A stretch of 5,487 nt of DNA from an uncultured Rhodospirillales bacterium (GTDB lineage Bacteria > Pseudomonadota > Alphaproteobacteria > Acetobacterales > Acetobacteraceae), in contig CAIMVB010000392.1 of assembly GCA_903844785.1 (NCBI GenBank), positions 1 to 5,487 of the forward strand. The letters are read 5' to 3'. Below the pieces are notes generated by a model that worked only from the letters and a program-made list of their open reading frames with translations, was not told the DNA's origin and ran no database searches. Made by a program: the position numbers and the translations under genes. This document shows positions 1-5,192 of the stretch, piece by piece. The first letter of the stretch is position 1, and each line of letters starts with the position of its first letter.

Positions 1-424
1 GAAAATGTCGAAATCCGATCCATCGGATCAGTCGCGCATCAACCTGACCGATGATGCGGATGCCATCGCGCTGAAAATCCGCCGCGCCAAGACGGATGCG
101 GAACCGATCCCGGACCATATGGCCGGGCTGGAAGGCAGGCCAGAGGCGCGCAACCTGGTTGGTATCATGGCGGCGATTACCGGGACGCTGCCGGAAAACG
201 TGTTACGTGAGCATGCCGGCCAGGGCTTTGGCGCCTTCAAGGGCACGCTGACGGAAGCGCTGGTCGCGCATCTGGCACCCATCGCGGCCGAGATGCGCCG
301 CCTGTTGACCGACCCCGGCGCCTTGGATGCCGCGCTGCATCTGGGCGCTGAACGCGCCCATGCGGTGTCAGAGCCCATCATGAAGCAAGCGCGGGAAATC
401 ATCGGGCTTTTGCCGGCGCGGTGA
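1..424 (+). CDS. trpS: Tryptophanyl-tRNA synthetase, C-terminal part (5' end outside window)
   Basis: Cytoplasmic class I aminoacyl-tRNA synthetase that charges tRNA-Trp with tryptophan using ATP. The first complete codon (position 2) begins the class I signature KMSKS, which binds ATP. It continues as KMSKSDPSDQSRINLTDD, a run typical of bacterial TrpS, with an IRRAKTD segment shortly after. The helical C-terminal region, used for anticodon recognition, follows and includes GFGAFKGTLTEALVAHLAPI and a closing helix ending in GLLPAR. The ATG at position 5 is the Met inside KMSKS and is not a start codon; the reading frame is open to the window edge, so roughly the first 190-200 residues of a usual ~330-residue TrpS lie upstream. 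The C-terminus looks intact. dgoK follows 28 bp downstream on the same strand, so read-through transcription is possible, although the two share no pathway. Identity is near certain. Confidence 0.96.
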   Translation, partial: KMSKSDPSDQSRINLTDDADAIALKIRRAKTDAEPIPDHMAGLEGRPEARNLVGIMAAITGTLPENVLREHAGQGFGAFKGTLTEALVAHLAPIAAEMRRLLTDPGALDAALHLGAERAHAVSEPIMKQAREIIGLLPAR

Positions 425-452
425 TCTTCCTTTTGGCGCGCGGGGCAGCAGC

Positions 453-1343
453 ATGATCGGGCTGGATTGGGGCACCACATCCCTGCGCGCCTATCGGCTG
501 GACCAAGCCGGCGCCGTGCTGGAAAAGCGTGAAAGCAAAGCGGGCATTCTTTCTGTGAAGCCCGGCGGCTTTCCTGATGAATTGCGCAATATCGGCGGGG
601 ATTGGCTGGAAGCCGGCGAAACACTGGTGGTGATTGCCGGCATGGCGGGCAGCAAGCAGGGCTGGGCGGAAGCGCCCTATCTGCCCTGTCCTGCCAGCGT
701 TGCCGAGGTCGCCCGCGCCACCCTTCCCGTGCCCTTTCCAGCGGCGCGGGTGCGCCTGGTGCCGGGGCTGAAGGCACGCGATGCCAATGGTGTGCCGGAA
801 GTGATGCGCGGGGAAGAAACGCAAATCCTGGGCGTGCTGGATCATTTGCCGCAGCAAGAAGCCACGCTTTGCCTGCCTGGCAGTCATTCCAAATGGGTGC
901 GCGTGCGGGCTGGGCAAATCCTGGATTTTTCTACGCATATGACGGGGGAAGTCTTCGCCGCGCTTTCCGCCCATACAATTCTGGCGCGCAGTCTGGATCA
1001 CGGCGCGGCGCATCATCCGGGCGCTTTTGCGCGTGGCCTGGACCGTGCGCGCCAGGGCGGCGGCTTGCTGCATCAGCTTTTCGGCCTGCGCAGCCTTTCG
1101 CTGTTTGATGCCATGCCGCAGATGGAAGCGGCTTCCTATCTCTCGGGCCTGCTGATCGGCCATGAAGTGGCGGCGGCTTTGGAAGCCGGCGTGGCGCCGC
1201 CCGTGCATCTGGTGGGCGCTGAGGCGCTGACGCTGCGCTATGCCGCCGCACTCGCTGCCTTCGGCATTCCAAGCGTGACACTGGAAGAAGACGCAGCGGC
1301 GCGGGGGGTGTTCCAAATTGGTGCGGCGATCGAAGCCGCGTGA
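453..1343 (+). CDS. dgoK: 2-dehydro-3-deoxygalactonokinase (DgoK)
   Basis: Phosphorylates 2-dehydro-3-deoxy-D-galactonate with ATP to the 6-phosphate, the second step of the De Ley-Doudoroff galactonate route, before cleavage by the DgoA aldolase to pyruvate and glyceraldehyde 3-phosphate. At 296 residues it matches the usual size (about 290). Family landmarks are all present in order: the phosphate-binding start MIGLDWGTTSLRAYRL (1-16), AGMAGSKQGWAEAPYLPCPA (62-81), VMRGEETQ (117-124), LPGSHSKWV (141-149), FSTHMTGEVFAAL (159-171), YLSGLLIGHEV (229-239) and a C-terminal LVGAEALTLRY (253-263). No frameshift or missing block is visible. The ATG at 453 is chosen because the family's N-terminal motif begins within two residues of it; the ribosome binding site is only a weak GGGGCAG. 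No aldolase, dehydratase or galactonate transporter gene is in the window, so the pathway partner must be elsewhere. A related sugar-acid substrate cannot be excluded. Confidence 0.93.
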   Translation: MIGLDWGTTSLRAYRLDQAGAVLEKRESKAGILSVKPGGFPDELRNIGGDWLEAGETLVVIAGMAGSKQGWAEAPYLPCPASVAEVARATLPVPFPAARVRLVPGLKARDANGVPEVMRGEETQILGVLDHLPQQEATLCLPGSHSKWVRVRAGQILDFSTHMTGEVFAALSAHTILARSLDHGAAHHPGAFARGLDRARQGGGLLHQLFGLRSLSLFDAMPQMEAASYLSGLLIGHEVAAALEAGVAPPVHLVGAEALTLRYAAALAAFGIPSVTLEEDAAARGVFQIGAAIEAA

Positions 1344-1344
1344 A

Positions 1345-2510
1345 TTATAGCTTGCTGATGATGCGCTTGATCTCGTCGGCGGTCTTGGCCCAGGTCAGCC
1401 CCGCAAGCAGCTTTGCCCCCGCCGCGCCAATCTCCCGCGCCCGCGCGCGATCCGTGTAAAGGTCCTCGAGCGCGGCGAGGATTTCCTCGATATTGCTCTC
1501 GCGCCAGCCGGGTGCGCTGGCAATGGCGCGTTGATCAGTCAGCGCAAGCGCCGCGCCATCGCGGATCAAATCAAGATGGCCGGTATTGGCGCTGAGGATG
1601 GTTGGCACACCGCAGGCCATGGCTTCCATCGCCACAAGATTGGTGCCGCCTTCGCAGCGATTGGGGAAGATGGCGGCGTCTGCCTCGCGCAATATCGGCG
1701 CCAGCAGCGCATTGGGCACCACGCCAAGATCGAGGAATTGATCAGGCTTGATGCCATTCGCCGCGACCCAGGCCGCGATATATGGCGTGCCATCAGTGCG
1801 GAAGGGCAGTGGCGCGGCGCGGCGGGAAGCATCAATGCCGCGCGCCCCATCCGGCCAGTGATTATGCCAGCGGAGATCAGCAAGGCATCGGGATGCCGTG
1901 CGGCGAAGCTGCGCCAGGCGGCGATCACGTTATCCTGCCCCTTGCGCACTTCCAGCTTGCCGCCGCTGAACACCACGAAGCGCCCCGGAAACAGCCCGCG
2001 CCTTGGCGCCGGGTGAAACAGCGCAGGGTCAATCCCTTGCAGCACCAGTTCAACGGTGGGTGCGCCATGCGCGCGCAGCACTCCCGCATTCCAGCTTGAA
2101 CCGGCGATGATCGCGGCGTGCGGCGCCAGCGCTTCCCGCGCCTTGGGGCCCAGCGCTTCACGTTCAAAAAACACCGTACCGAGGCTGGGCCGGCCCAGCA
2201 GCTTGCCGCCATGGGGGCCGGGCTGCGGCTGCAAATCATTGCCGAGTGCTGCCAACAGCACCGCATTCAGCGTGAGCACTTCAGGCTTTTGCCGCAGTAA
2301 TTCGGCACGCAACTTAGCGGAACGGGCGCGAAACCCGGCCAGCGCATGCGCCTGCAATGGGTCAAGCGTCAGATGCTGCGGGACCACCTCGTAATCCGTT
2401 GCTGCCTCCAGCGCCGGATCGCCGGCCCAGGCCAAGGCCAGGTTCAGCCCATAAACCCCCCAGCCATGCAGCGAGGACAAGCCCCAATGGATCACGACGC
2501 GCCGAGACAT
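1345..2510 (-). pseudogene. Glycosyltransferase (GT4/GT-B type), broken by a one-base frameshift
   Basis: Family-4-like GT-B glycosyltransferase, expected to move a sugar from an activated donor onto a cell-surface glycan or similar acceptor; donor and acceptor cannot be told. The N-terminal part (2510 to about 1869, 214 codons) starts MSRRVVIHWGLSSLHGWGVYGLNLALAW and carries the donor-domain entry VVFSGGKLEVRKGQD. The C-terminal part lies in another frame and holds PNRCEGGTNLVAMEAMACG, the EX7E-like nucleotide-sugar site (one residue longer between the two Glu). Reading ...HPDALLISA in the first frame and WHNHWPDG... in the second, the two join if one base is added at about 1869 (GCT-TGG-CAT where the sequence has GCTGGCAT). 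The joined product would be about 388 residues, normal for the family, and no stop codon interrupts the second frame between 1869 and its natural TAA at 1347-1345. As written, the first frame makes a 314-residue protein with about 100 nonsense residues and no catalytic C-terminal domain. No slippery heptamer is visible at the junction. It is either a recent pseudogene or a base-call error. Confidence 0.85.
1867..1871 (-). other. Frameshift point in the glycosyltransferase gene
   Basis: Upstream of here coding similarity is in the frame of the ATG at 2510; downstream it is in the frame that ends at 1345. The base at 1869 is used by both frames, equivalent to one missing base. Adding a T restores A-W-H-N-H-W-P-D across the junction. 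The local sequence is not a homopolymer, which makes a simple polymerase or base-caller slip somewhat less likely than in a long run, although a TT reduced to T is possible. Confidence 0.8.
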
Positions 2511-2559
2511 TCCGTGATCTTGCGCTGAAACCGGCGGAAAGACGAGGCCGCAAAAGCCA

Positions 2560-2589
2560 TGGACAGCGCCCCCCGGCAGCGCTTATGAG
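2560..2589 (+). promoter_or_regulatory. Candidate sigma-70-type promoter for the solute-binding protein gene
   Basis: TGGACA (2560-2565, five of six matches to TTGACA) and TATGAG (2584-2589, four of six to TATAAT) are separated by 18 bases. Transcription would start near 2596, leaving a leader of about 20 bases that just includes the ribosome binding site at 2602. It sits in the 104-bp divergent gap between the glycosyltransferase and the binding-protein gene. Consensus matching only; alphaproteobacterial promoters are loosely conserved. Confidence 0.33.
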
Positions 2590-2601
2590 CGCGGCAAAAC
2601 C

Positions 2602-2607
2602 AAGGGA
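2602..2607 (+). promoter_or_regulatory. Ribosome binding site fixing the start at 2615
   Basis: AAGGGA lies 7 bases before the ATG at 2615. The reading frame is open further upstream, and another in-frame ATG at 2585 has no comparable site. The 2615 start also puts the Tat-like signal peptide close to the N-terminus, as expected for the family. Confidence 0.65.
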
Positions 2608-2614
2608 TAACGCC

Positions 2615-3598
2615 ATGCCGAACGCCACCCCATTCGCCCTTTCCCGCCGCGCGCTGATTGCTGCCGGTGCCGCGCTGCCTTCCGCCGCCCGCGCGCAGGC
2701 CGCCTGGAAGCCATCGCGCCCCGTCACGTTGATCGTGCCCTTCGCCGCCGGGTCAGGGACGGATTCTGTTTCGCGCCTGCTGGCGAGCCTTCTGGAACAG
2801 GAATGGGGCTCTCAAGTCGTGGTGGATAATCGCCCGGGGGCGAATGGTGCCATTGCCGCGGTTGCCACTGCCCGCGCGACGCCGGACGGCCATACGGTGA
2901 TGATCACCACCAATAGCCCGCATGGCGCCACACCCGCGCTGATGAAGCGCCCAACCTATGACGCGATCAATGATTTCACCCCAATCGGGCGCATGGGGAC
3001 TTATATTTTCGTGCTCGCGGTGAATGATCAGGTGCCGGCGCGCAACCTGCAGGAATTTCTGGCGCTGGCGCGGTCCCAGCCCGGCAAGCTGACCTATGCT
3101 TCGGGCAATACAACGGGCGTTGTTGGTGGTGCCATGCTGACCTCGCTTGGCAATATCCAGATGGAACACGTGCCCTATCGTTCCACGCCGCCCGCCATGA
3201 CGGATGTGATTTCTGGGCGCGTTACCGGGATTATTGTGGATGTCGCGGCATCGCGCGGTTTCTTGCAGGAAGGCAAGCTGCGCTCGCTCGGCATTACTTC
3301 CGCCACGCGCACGCCGCTTTTGCCGAATGAACCAACACTCGCCGAAGCTGGCCTGCCGGGCTTTGAATTGCTGTCCTGGATGGGCGCGGTGGGCCCGGCG
3401 CGCATGCCGGCTGAAATCACAACCGCCTGGAATGCGGCGCTGCGCAAGGTTTGGGAAAGGCAGGAAACCGCCGATCGGCTGGCTACCTTCGGGATCGAAC
3501 GCGTGACCTCAACCCCTGAGGAATTCGCCGCCTTCATCCGCAGCCAAATCGAAACCTGGGCGCGCCAGATCAAGGCGGCGGGGATTGAGCCGGAATAG
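2615..3598 (+). CDS. Tripartite tricarboxylate transporter (Bug/TctC family) substrate-binding protein
   Basis: Periplasmic high-affinity binding protein of the Bug family, which captures carboxylates or other small organic ligands for a TctA/TctB membrane permease. At 327 residues it is a normal full length. The N-terminus has an export signal with a twin-arginine-like motif (SRRALI, 10-15), a short hydrophobic stretch and likely cleavage after ARA or AQA (about residues 27-29). Family landmarks follow: VTLIVPFAAGSGTDSVSRLL (37-56), VVVDNRPGANGAIAA (68-82, the ligand-loop region), VPYRSTPPAMTDVISGRV (186-203) and LPNEPTLAEAGLPGF (236-250). The start is set by the AAGGGA site; an upstream in-frame ATG at 2585 would add ten residues before the signal. 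No tctA or tctB permease gene is nearby, which is common: betaproteobacteria and Acetobacteraceae carry many orphan Bug genes. The ligand cannot be predicted. The stop codon touches a palindromic repeat array. Confidence 0.93.
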   Translation: MPNATPFALSRRALIAAGAALPSAARAQAAWKPSRPVTLIVPFAAGSGTDSVSRLLASLLEQEWGSQVVVDNRPGANGAIAAVATARATPDGHTVMITTNSPHGATPALMKRPTYDAINDFTPIGRMGTYIFVLAVNDQVPARNLQEFLALARSQPGKLTYASGNTTGVVGGAMLTSLGNIQMEHVPYRSTPPAMTDVISGRVTGIIVDVAASRGFLQEGKLRSLGITSATRTPLLPNEPTLAEAGLPGFELLSWMGAVGPARMPAEITTAWNAALRKVWERQETADRLATFGIERVTSTPEEFAAFIRSQIETWARQIKAAGIEPE

Positions 3599-3656
3599 AG
3601 CATTTTCAAGCCAAGTGGTTTCACTTGGCGACTCGGAAAATGCGATCCAACAGGCA
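3599..3656. repeat. Palindromic repeat unit 1 (58 bp)
   Basis: Outer arms are at 3600-3607 and 3636-3643, inner arms at 3610-3617 and 3622-3629, with loop GTTT (3618-3621). Both 8-bp stems are perfect. The linker is at 3644-3656. It differs from unit 2 by two loop bases, one missing T and the last base. Confidence 0.92.
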
Positions 3657-3715
3657 AGCATTTTCAAGCCAAGTGGCATCACTTTGGCGACTCGGAAAAT
3701 GCGATCCAACAGGCG
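3657..3715. repeat. Palindromic repeat unit 2 (59 bp)
   Basis: Outer arms are at 3658-3665 and 3695-3702, inner arms at 3668-3675 and 3680-3688, with loop GCAT (3676-3679). An extra T (run 3683-3685) makes a one-base bulge in the inner stem, giving 59 bp where unit 1 has 58. The linker is at 3703-3715. Confidence 0.92.
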
Positions 3716-3769
3716 AGCATTTTCAAGCCAAGTGGCATCACTTGGCGGCTCGGAAAATGCGCTCAAACA
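3716..3769. repeat. Palindromic repeat unit 3, degenerate linker
   Basis: Outer arms are at 3717-3724 and 3753-3760, inner arms at 3727-3734 and 3739-3746, with loop GCAT as in unit 2 but no extra T. One base of the internal loop differs (GGCTCG where units 1 and 2 have GACTCG). After the palindrome only GCTCAAACA resembles the linker, so the array fades out here. Confidence 0.88.
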
Positions 3770-3948
3770 ATCATTTGACGCATGGCCGCGCCGCCCAATC
3801 CTGGCGCTTCCGGCTTGGCCATGTGCTGCCAGATCAAATTTTGGCCATTTGCGGCAGCGCAAGCCTTGATATCGCCACCTTTGCTTACCATGTGTGCATT
3901 TCGCGCACCGGGGAGGGCTGCGCACAACGTTTCTCAAAGGGGATAGAC
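3770..3948. other. Intergenic region with no recognised gene
   Basis: No convincing coding sequence: a reading frame continues through it into the small gene at 3949, but the good ribosome binding site there argues that translation starts at 3949. Two weak dyads are visible, CATGGCC/GGCCATG (3781-3787 with 3817-3823) and GCTGCC/GGCAGC (3825-3830 with 3853-3858), both with loops over 20 bases and so of doubtful meaning. TTGATA at 3866-3871 could be a -35 box, but the hexamer 17 bases downstream (CATGTG) is a poor -10. The promoter of the small gene probably lies in this stretch. Confidence 0.5.
3937..3943 (+). promoter_or_regulatory. Ribosome binding site of the small gene at 3949
   Basis: AAGGGGA ends 5 bases before the ATG at 3949 and is one of the best Shine-Dalgarno matches in the window. 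It selects 3949 over the upstream in-frame ATG at 3625, which lies inside the repeat array. Confidence 0.65.
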
Positions 3949-4278
3949 ATGACCTTTTCCAATGATGCTGCTGCCCAAGGGCTAGAGCGTATTCTGTCGG
4001 ATCTGGCCGATTCCTGCCCTGTGGAACGCGCCCGGCTTGAAGCCGCTTCCCGCGTTTTGACGGCAGCGCGCCGTGCCGCTGGCCTGCACCTCCCGTCTTC
4101 GGAAGCCACCCGCGCGGTGGCCGAAATTCTGCGCCATTGGGATGCAGAAGCGCTGACCGCGCTGGAATATGCCGAATCCCTGCCTGTTGCGGTGCTGGAC
4201 CGTCTGCTGCGCGCTGCCCCTGCCTGGGCCGCTGCCGCCAGCCGCACCCTGGCCAAGCCCGATCGGCACGCAGCCTGA
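3949..4278 (+). CDS. Small uncharacterised protein (109 residues)
   Basis: I do not recognise this protein. Translation from 3949 is supported by the AAGGGGA site and by the strong terminator 20 bases after the stop, so it looks like a real single-gene transcription unit. The product is rich in Ala, Leu, Arg and Glu and looks almost wholly alpha-helical: helices can be drawn at about 6-22, 25-45, 50-62, 65-77 and 78-100, broken by Pro at 24, 49, 79 and 91. There is no signal peptide, no membrane segment long enough to be convincing, and only one Cys (23), so a metal site is unlikely. Charged residues alternate with hydrophobic ones, as in helical-bundle or protein-binding domains. Codon use resembles its neighbours, with G/C-rich third positions, which supports coding and gives no sign of recent transfer. 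Its neighbours give no functional hint. Confidence 0.7.
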   Translation: MTFSNDAAAQGLERILSDLADSCPVERARLEAASRVLTAARRAAGLHLPSSEATRAVAEILRHWDAEALTALEYAESLPVAVLDRLLRAAPAWAAAASRTLAKPDRHAA

Positions 4279-4298
4279 TTTTTGACGCCTCCCCCATC

Positions 4299-4339
4299 AC
4301 GGCCCGGCTACCAGGTGGTAGGCGGGCCGTTTTCATTTT
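4299..4339 (+). terminator. Strong Rho-independent terminator after the small gene
   Basis: ACGGCCCG (4299-4306) pairs with CGGGCCGT (4323-4330); after one G/G mismatch, CTACC (4308-4312) pairs with GGTAG (4317-4321) around the loop AGGT. The stem is followed at once by TTTTCATTTT (4330-4339). It should end the transcript of the 109-residue protein and separate it from the dehydrogenase gene. Confidence 0.88.
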
Positions 4340-4346
4340 GGGCCGG

Positions 4347-4375
4347 TTTCCCAAAGGCGCATGCCCGCCTATAAG
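4347..4375 (+). promoter_or_regulatory. Candidate promoter for the SDR-ABC exporter unit
   Basis: TATAAG (4370-4375) is a five-of-six -10 match; the hexamer 17 bases upstream, TTTCCC (4347-4352), is a poor -35. A start near 4382 would lie downstream of the first in-frame ATG (4361), favouring translation from 4412 or 4415. It directly follows the terminator, where a new promoter is expected. Confidence 0.33.
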
Positions 4376-4411
4376 GCTGCATCCTGGGCCATTGGCCGGA
4401 GTTTTAGTGCC

Positions 4412-5179
4412 ATGATGGAAAAACGTAGCAAGCCAAATGGACCCCGCCGGGTGCTGCTGCTGACCGGTGCCTCCCGCGGGATCGGCCACGCCACAGTGAA
4501 GCGCTTCTCCGCAGCCGGCTGGCGCGTGATCACGGTGTCGCGGCAGCCCTTTCCGGAACAATGCCCCTGGGAAATGGGGCCGGAAGACCACATCCAGCTA
4601 GACCTTTCGGATCCCGCCGCGACGGAAGCCATGATCCCGGAAATCCGCGCACGCTTGGCCCCCGATGGTGGCATGCTGCATGCGTTGGTGAATAACGCGG
4701 CGATCTCGCCGAAGGGCGAAGGTGGCGCGCGGCTTGGGACCCTCGCCATGCCGGTGGATGGCTGGCAGCGCGTGTTTCAGGTGAATTTCTTCGCGCCCAT
4801 CCTGCTTGCGCGCGGCTTGGTGGAAGAATTAGCCCGCGCCAGCGGTTCGGTGGTGAATGTCACCTCCATCGCTGGCGGGCGCGTCCATCCCTTTGCCGGC
4901 GCGGCCTATTCCACTTCCAAGGCGGCGCTGGCTTCGCTCACGCGTGAAATGGCGGCCGATTTCGCCCCGCGCGGCGTGCGCGTGAATGCGATCTCCCCCG
5001 GTGAGATTGACACCTCCATCCTCTCACCAGGGACGGATAAGATCGTGCAGGAACAAATCCCGATGCGCCGGCTGGGCCGGCCAGAGGAAGTGGCGCAGGC
5101 CATTTATTTCCTGTGCACCGAGGCGTCTTCTTATGTGAATGGCGCGGAAATCCACATCAATGGCGGCCAGCACGTTTAG
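4412..5179 (+). CDS. Short-chain dehydrogenase/reductase (SDR) family oxidoreductase
   Basis: Classical SDR enzyme, a cytoplasmic NAD(P)-dependent oxidoreductase acting on an alcohol/ketone pair; the substrate is not predictable from sequence. With the start at 4412 it has 255 residues, the usual size. The Rossmann cofactor motif is TGASRGIG (18-25). NNAA (94-97) replaces the commoner NNAG. The catalytic set is Asn125 (in FQVNFFAP), Ser152 (NVTSIAGG), and Tyr166 and Lys170 (YSTSK). NAISPGEIDTSI (192-203) is the substrate-loop region, and the C-terminus GAEIHINGGQHV is typical of FabG-like members. Arg44 after the second strand hints at NADP preference (inference). Start choice: GGAG at 4398-4401 is 10 bases before ATG 4412; ATG 4415 is equally possible, and ATG 4361 would add 17 residues unlike an SDR N-terminus and would start only 21 bases after the terminator. 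The ABC exporter gene follows after 13 bp, so cotranscription is likely. Confidence 0.93.
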   Translation: MMEKRSKPNGPRRVLLLTGASRGIGHATVKRFSAAGWRVITVSRQPFPEQCPWEMGPEDHIQLDLSDPAATEAMIPEIRARLAPDGGMLHALVNNAAISPKGEGGARLGTLAMPVDGWQRVFQVNFFAPILLARGLVEELARASGSVVNVTSIAGGRVHPFAGAAYSTSKAALASLTREMAADFAPRGVRVNAISPGEIDTSILSPGTDKIVQEQIPMRRLGRPEEVAQAIYFLCTEASSYVNGAEIHINGGQHV

Positions 5180-5192
5180 GTTTTTCTGAGAG

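Larger units (their letters stand above)
3599..3769. repeat. Tandem array of three palindromic 58-59 bp units
   Basis: Three head-to-tail copies begin at 3599, 3657 and 3716. Each starts AGCATTTTCAAGCCAAGTGG and contains a long imperfect palindrome of 44-45 bases: outer arms GCATTTTC / GAAAATGC and inner arms GCCAAGTG / CACTTGGC around a 4-base loop, with an asymmetric internal loop (AA on one side, six bases on the other). A 13-base linker beginning GATCCAACAGGC follows copies 1 and 2 almost unchanged and is degenerate after copy 3. Because the linker is repeated too, the array looks like duplication of a whole unit and not three separate insertions. The first copy starts on the base after the TAG of the binding-protein gene. 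It resembles REP/BIME-style intergenic palindromes. There is no U-run after the hairpins, so they are not classical terminators, though they could protect or end the upstream mRNA. Open frames cross the array in several phases but are a by-product of the repeat. Confidence 0.93.

Noticed and set aside
28..777. Minus-strand open frame of 249 codons across trpS and dgoK
   Set aside because: Low-complexity Pro/Arg/Ser/Ala-rich translation, antisense to two confidently identified genes.
399..1316. Long open frame of 305 codons on the minus strand opposite dgoK
   Set aside because: Its product is rich in His, Arg, Gln and Ala with no recognisable motif, and it lies fully antisense to a clear dgoK. 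Such frames are common by-products of GC-rich coding sequence.
1867..1871. Programmed ribosomal frameshift in the glycosyltransferase
   Set aside because: No slippery heptamer or downstream stem-loop is apparent at the junction, and the family is not known for recoding. A plain indel explains the data.
3599..3769. CRISPR array
   Set aside because: Only three units, with near-identical sequence over the whole period and no unique spacers; this is a tandem repeat.
3781..3858. Structured RNA or riboswitch from dyads at 3781-3823 and 3825-3858
   Set aside because: The arms are 6-7 bases with loops over 20 bases, which is expected by chance in GC-rich DNA, and no known riboswitch core is recognisable.
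3585..3869. Plus-strand frame translating the tandem repeat into a repetitive peptide (MRSNR.. repeats)
   Set aside because: The repetition comes from the DNA palindromes, and the unit lengths of 58 and 59 are not multiples of three, so the peptide shifts phase between copies. There is no ribosome binding site.
3625..3948. Extended N-terminus for the small 109-residue protein
   Set aside because: The extension starts within the repeat array and has no ribosome binding site, while a strong one sits right before 3949.
3509..4591. Minus-strand open frame of 360 codons
   Set aside because: It runs through the repeat array, the small gene, the terminator and the start of the SDR, and translates to repeated repeat-derived peptides without domain features. 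The openness is due to base composition.
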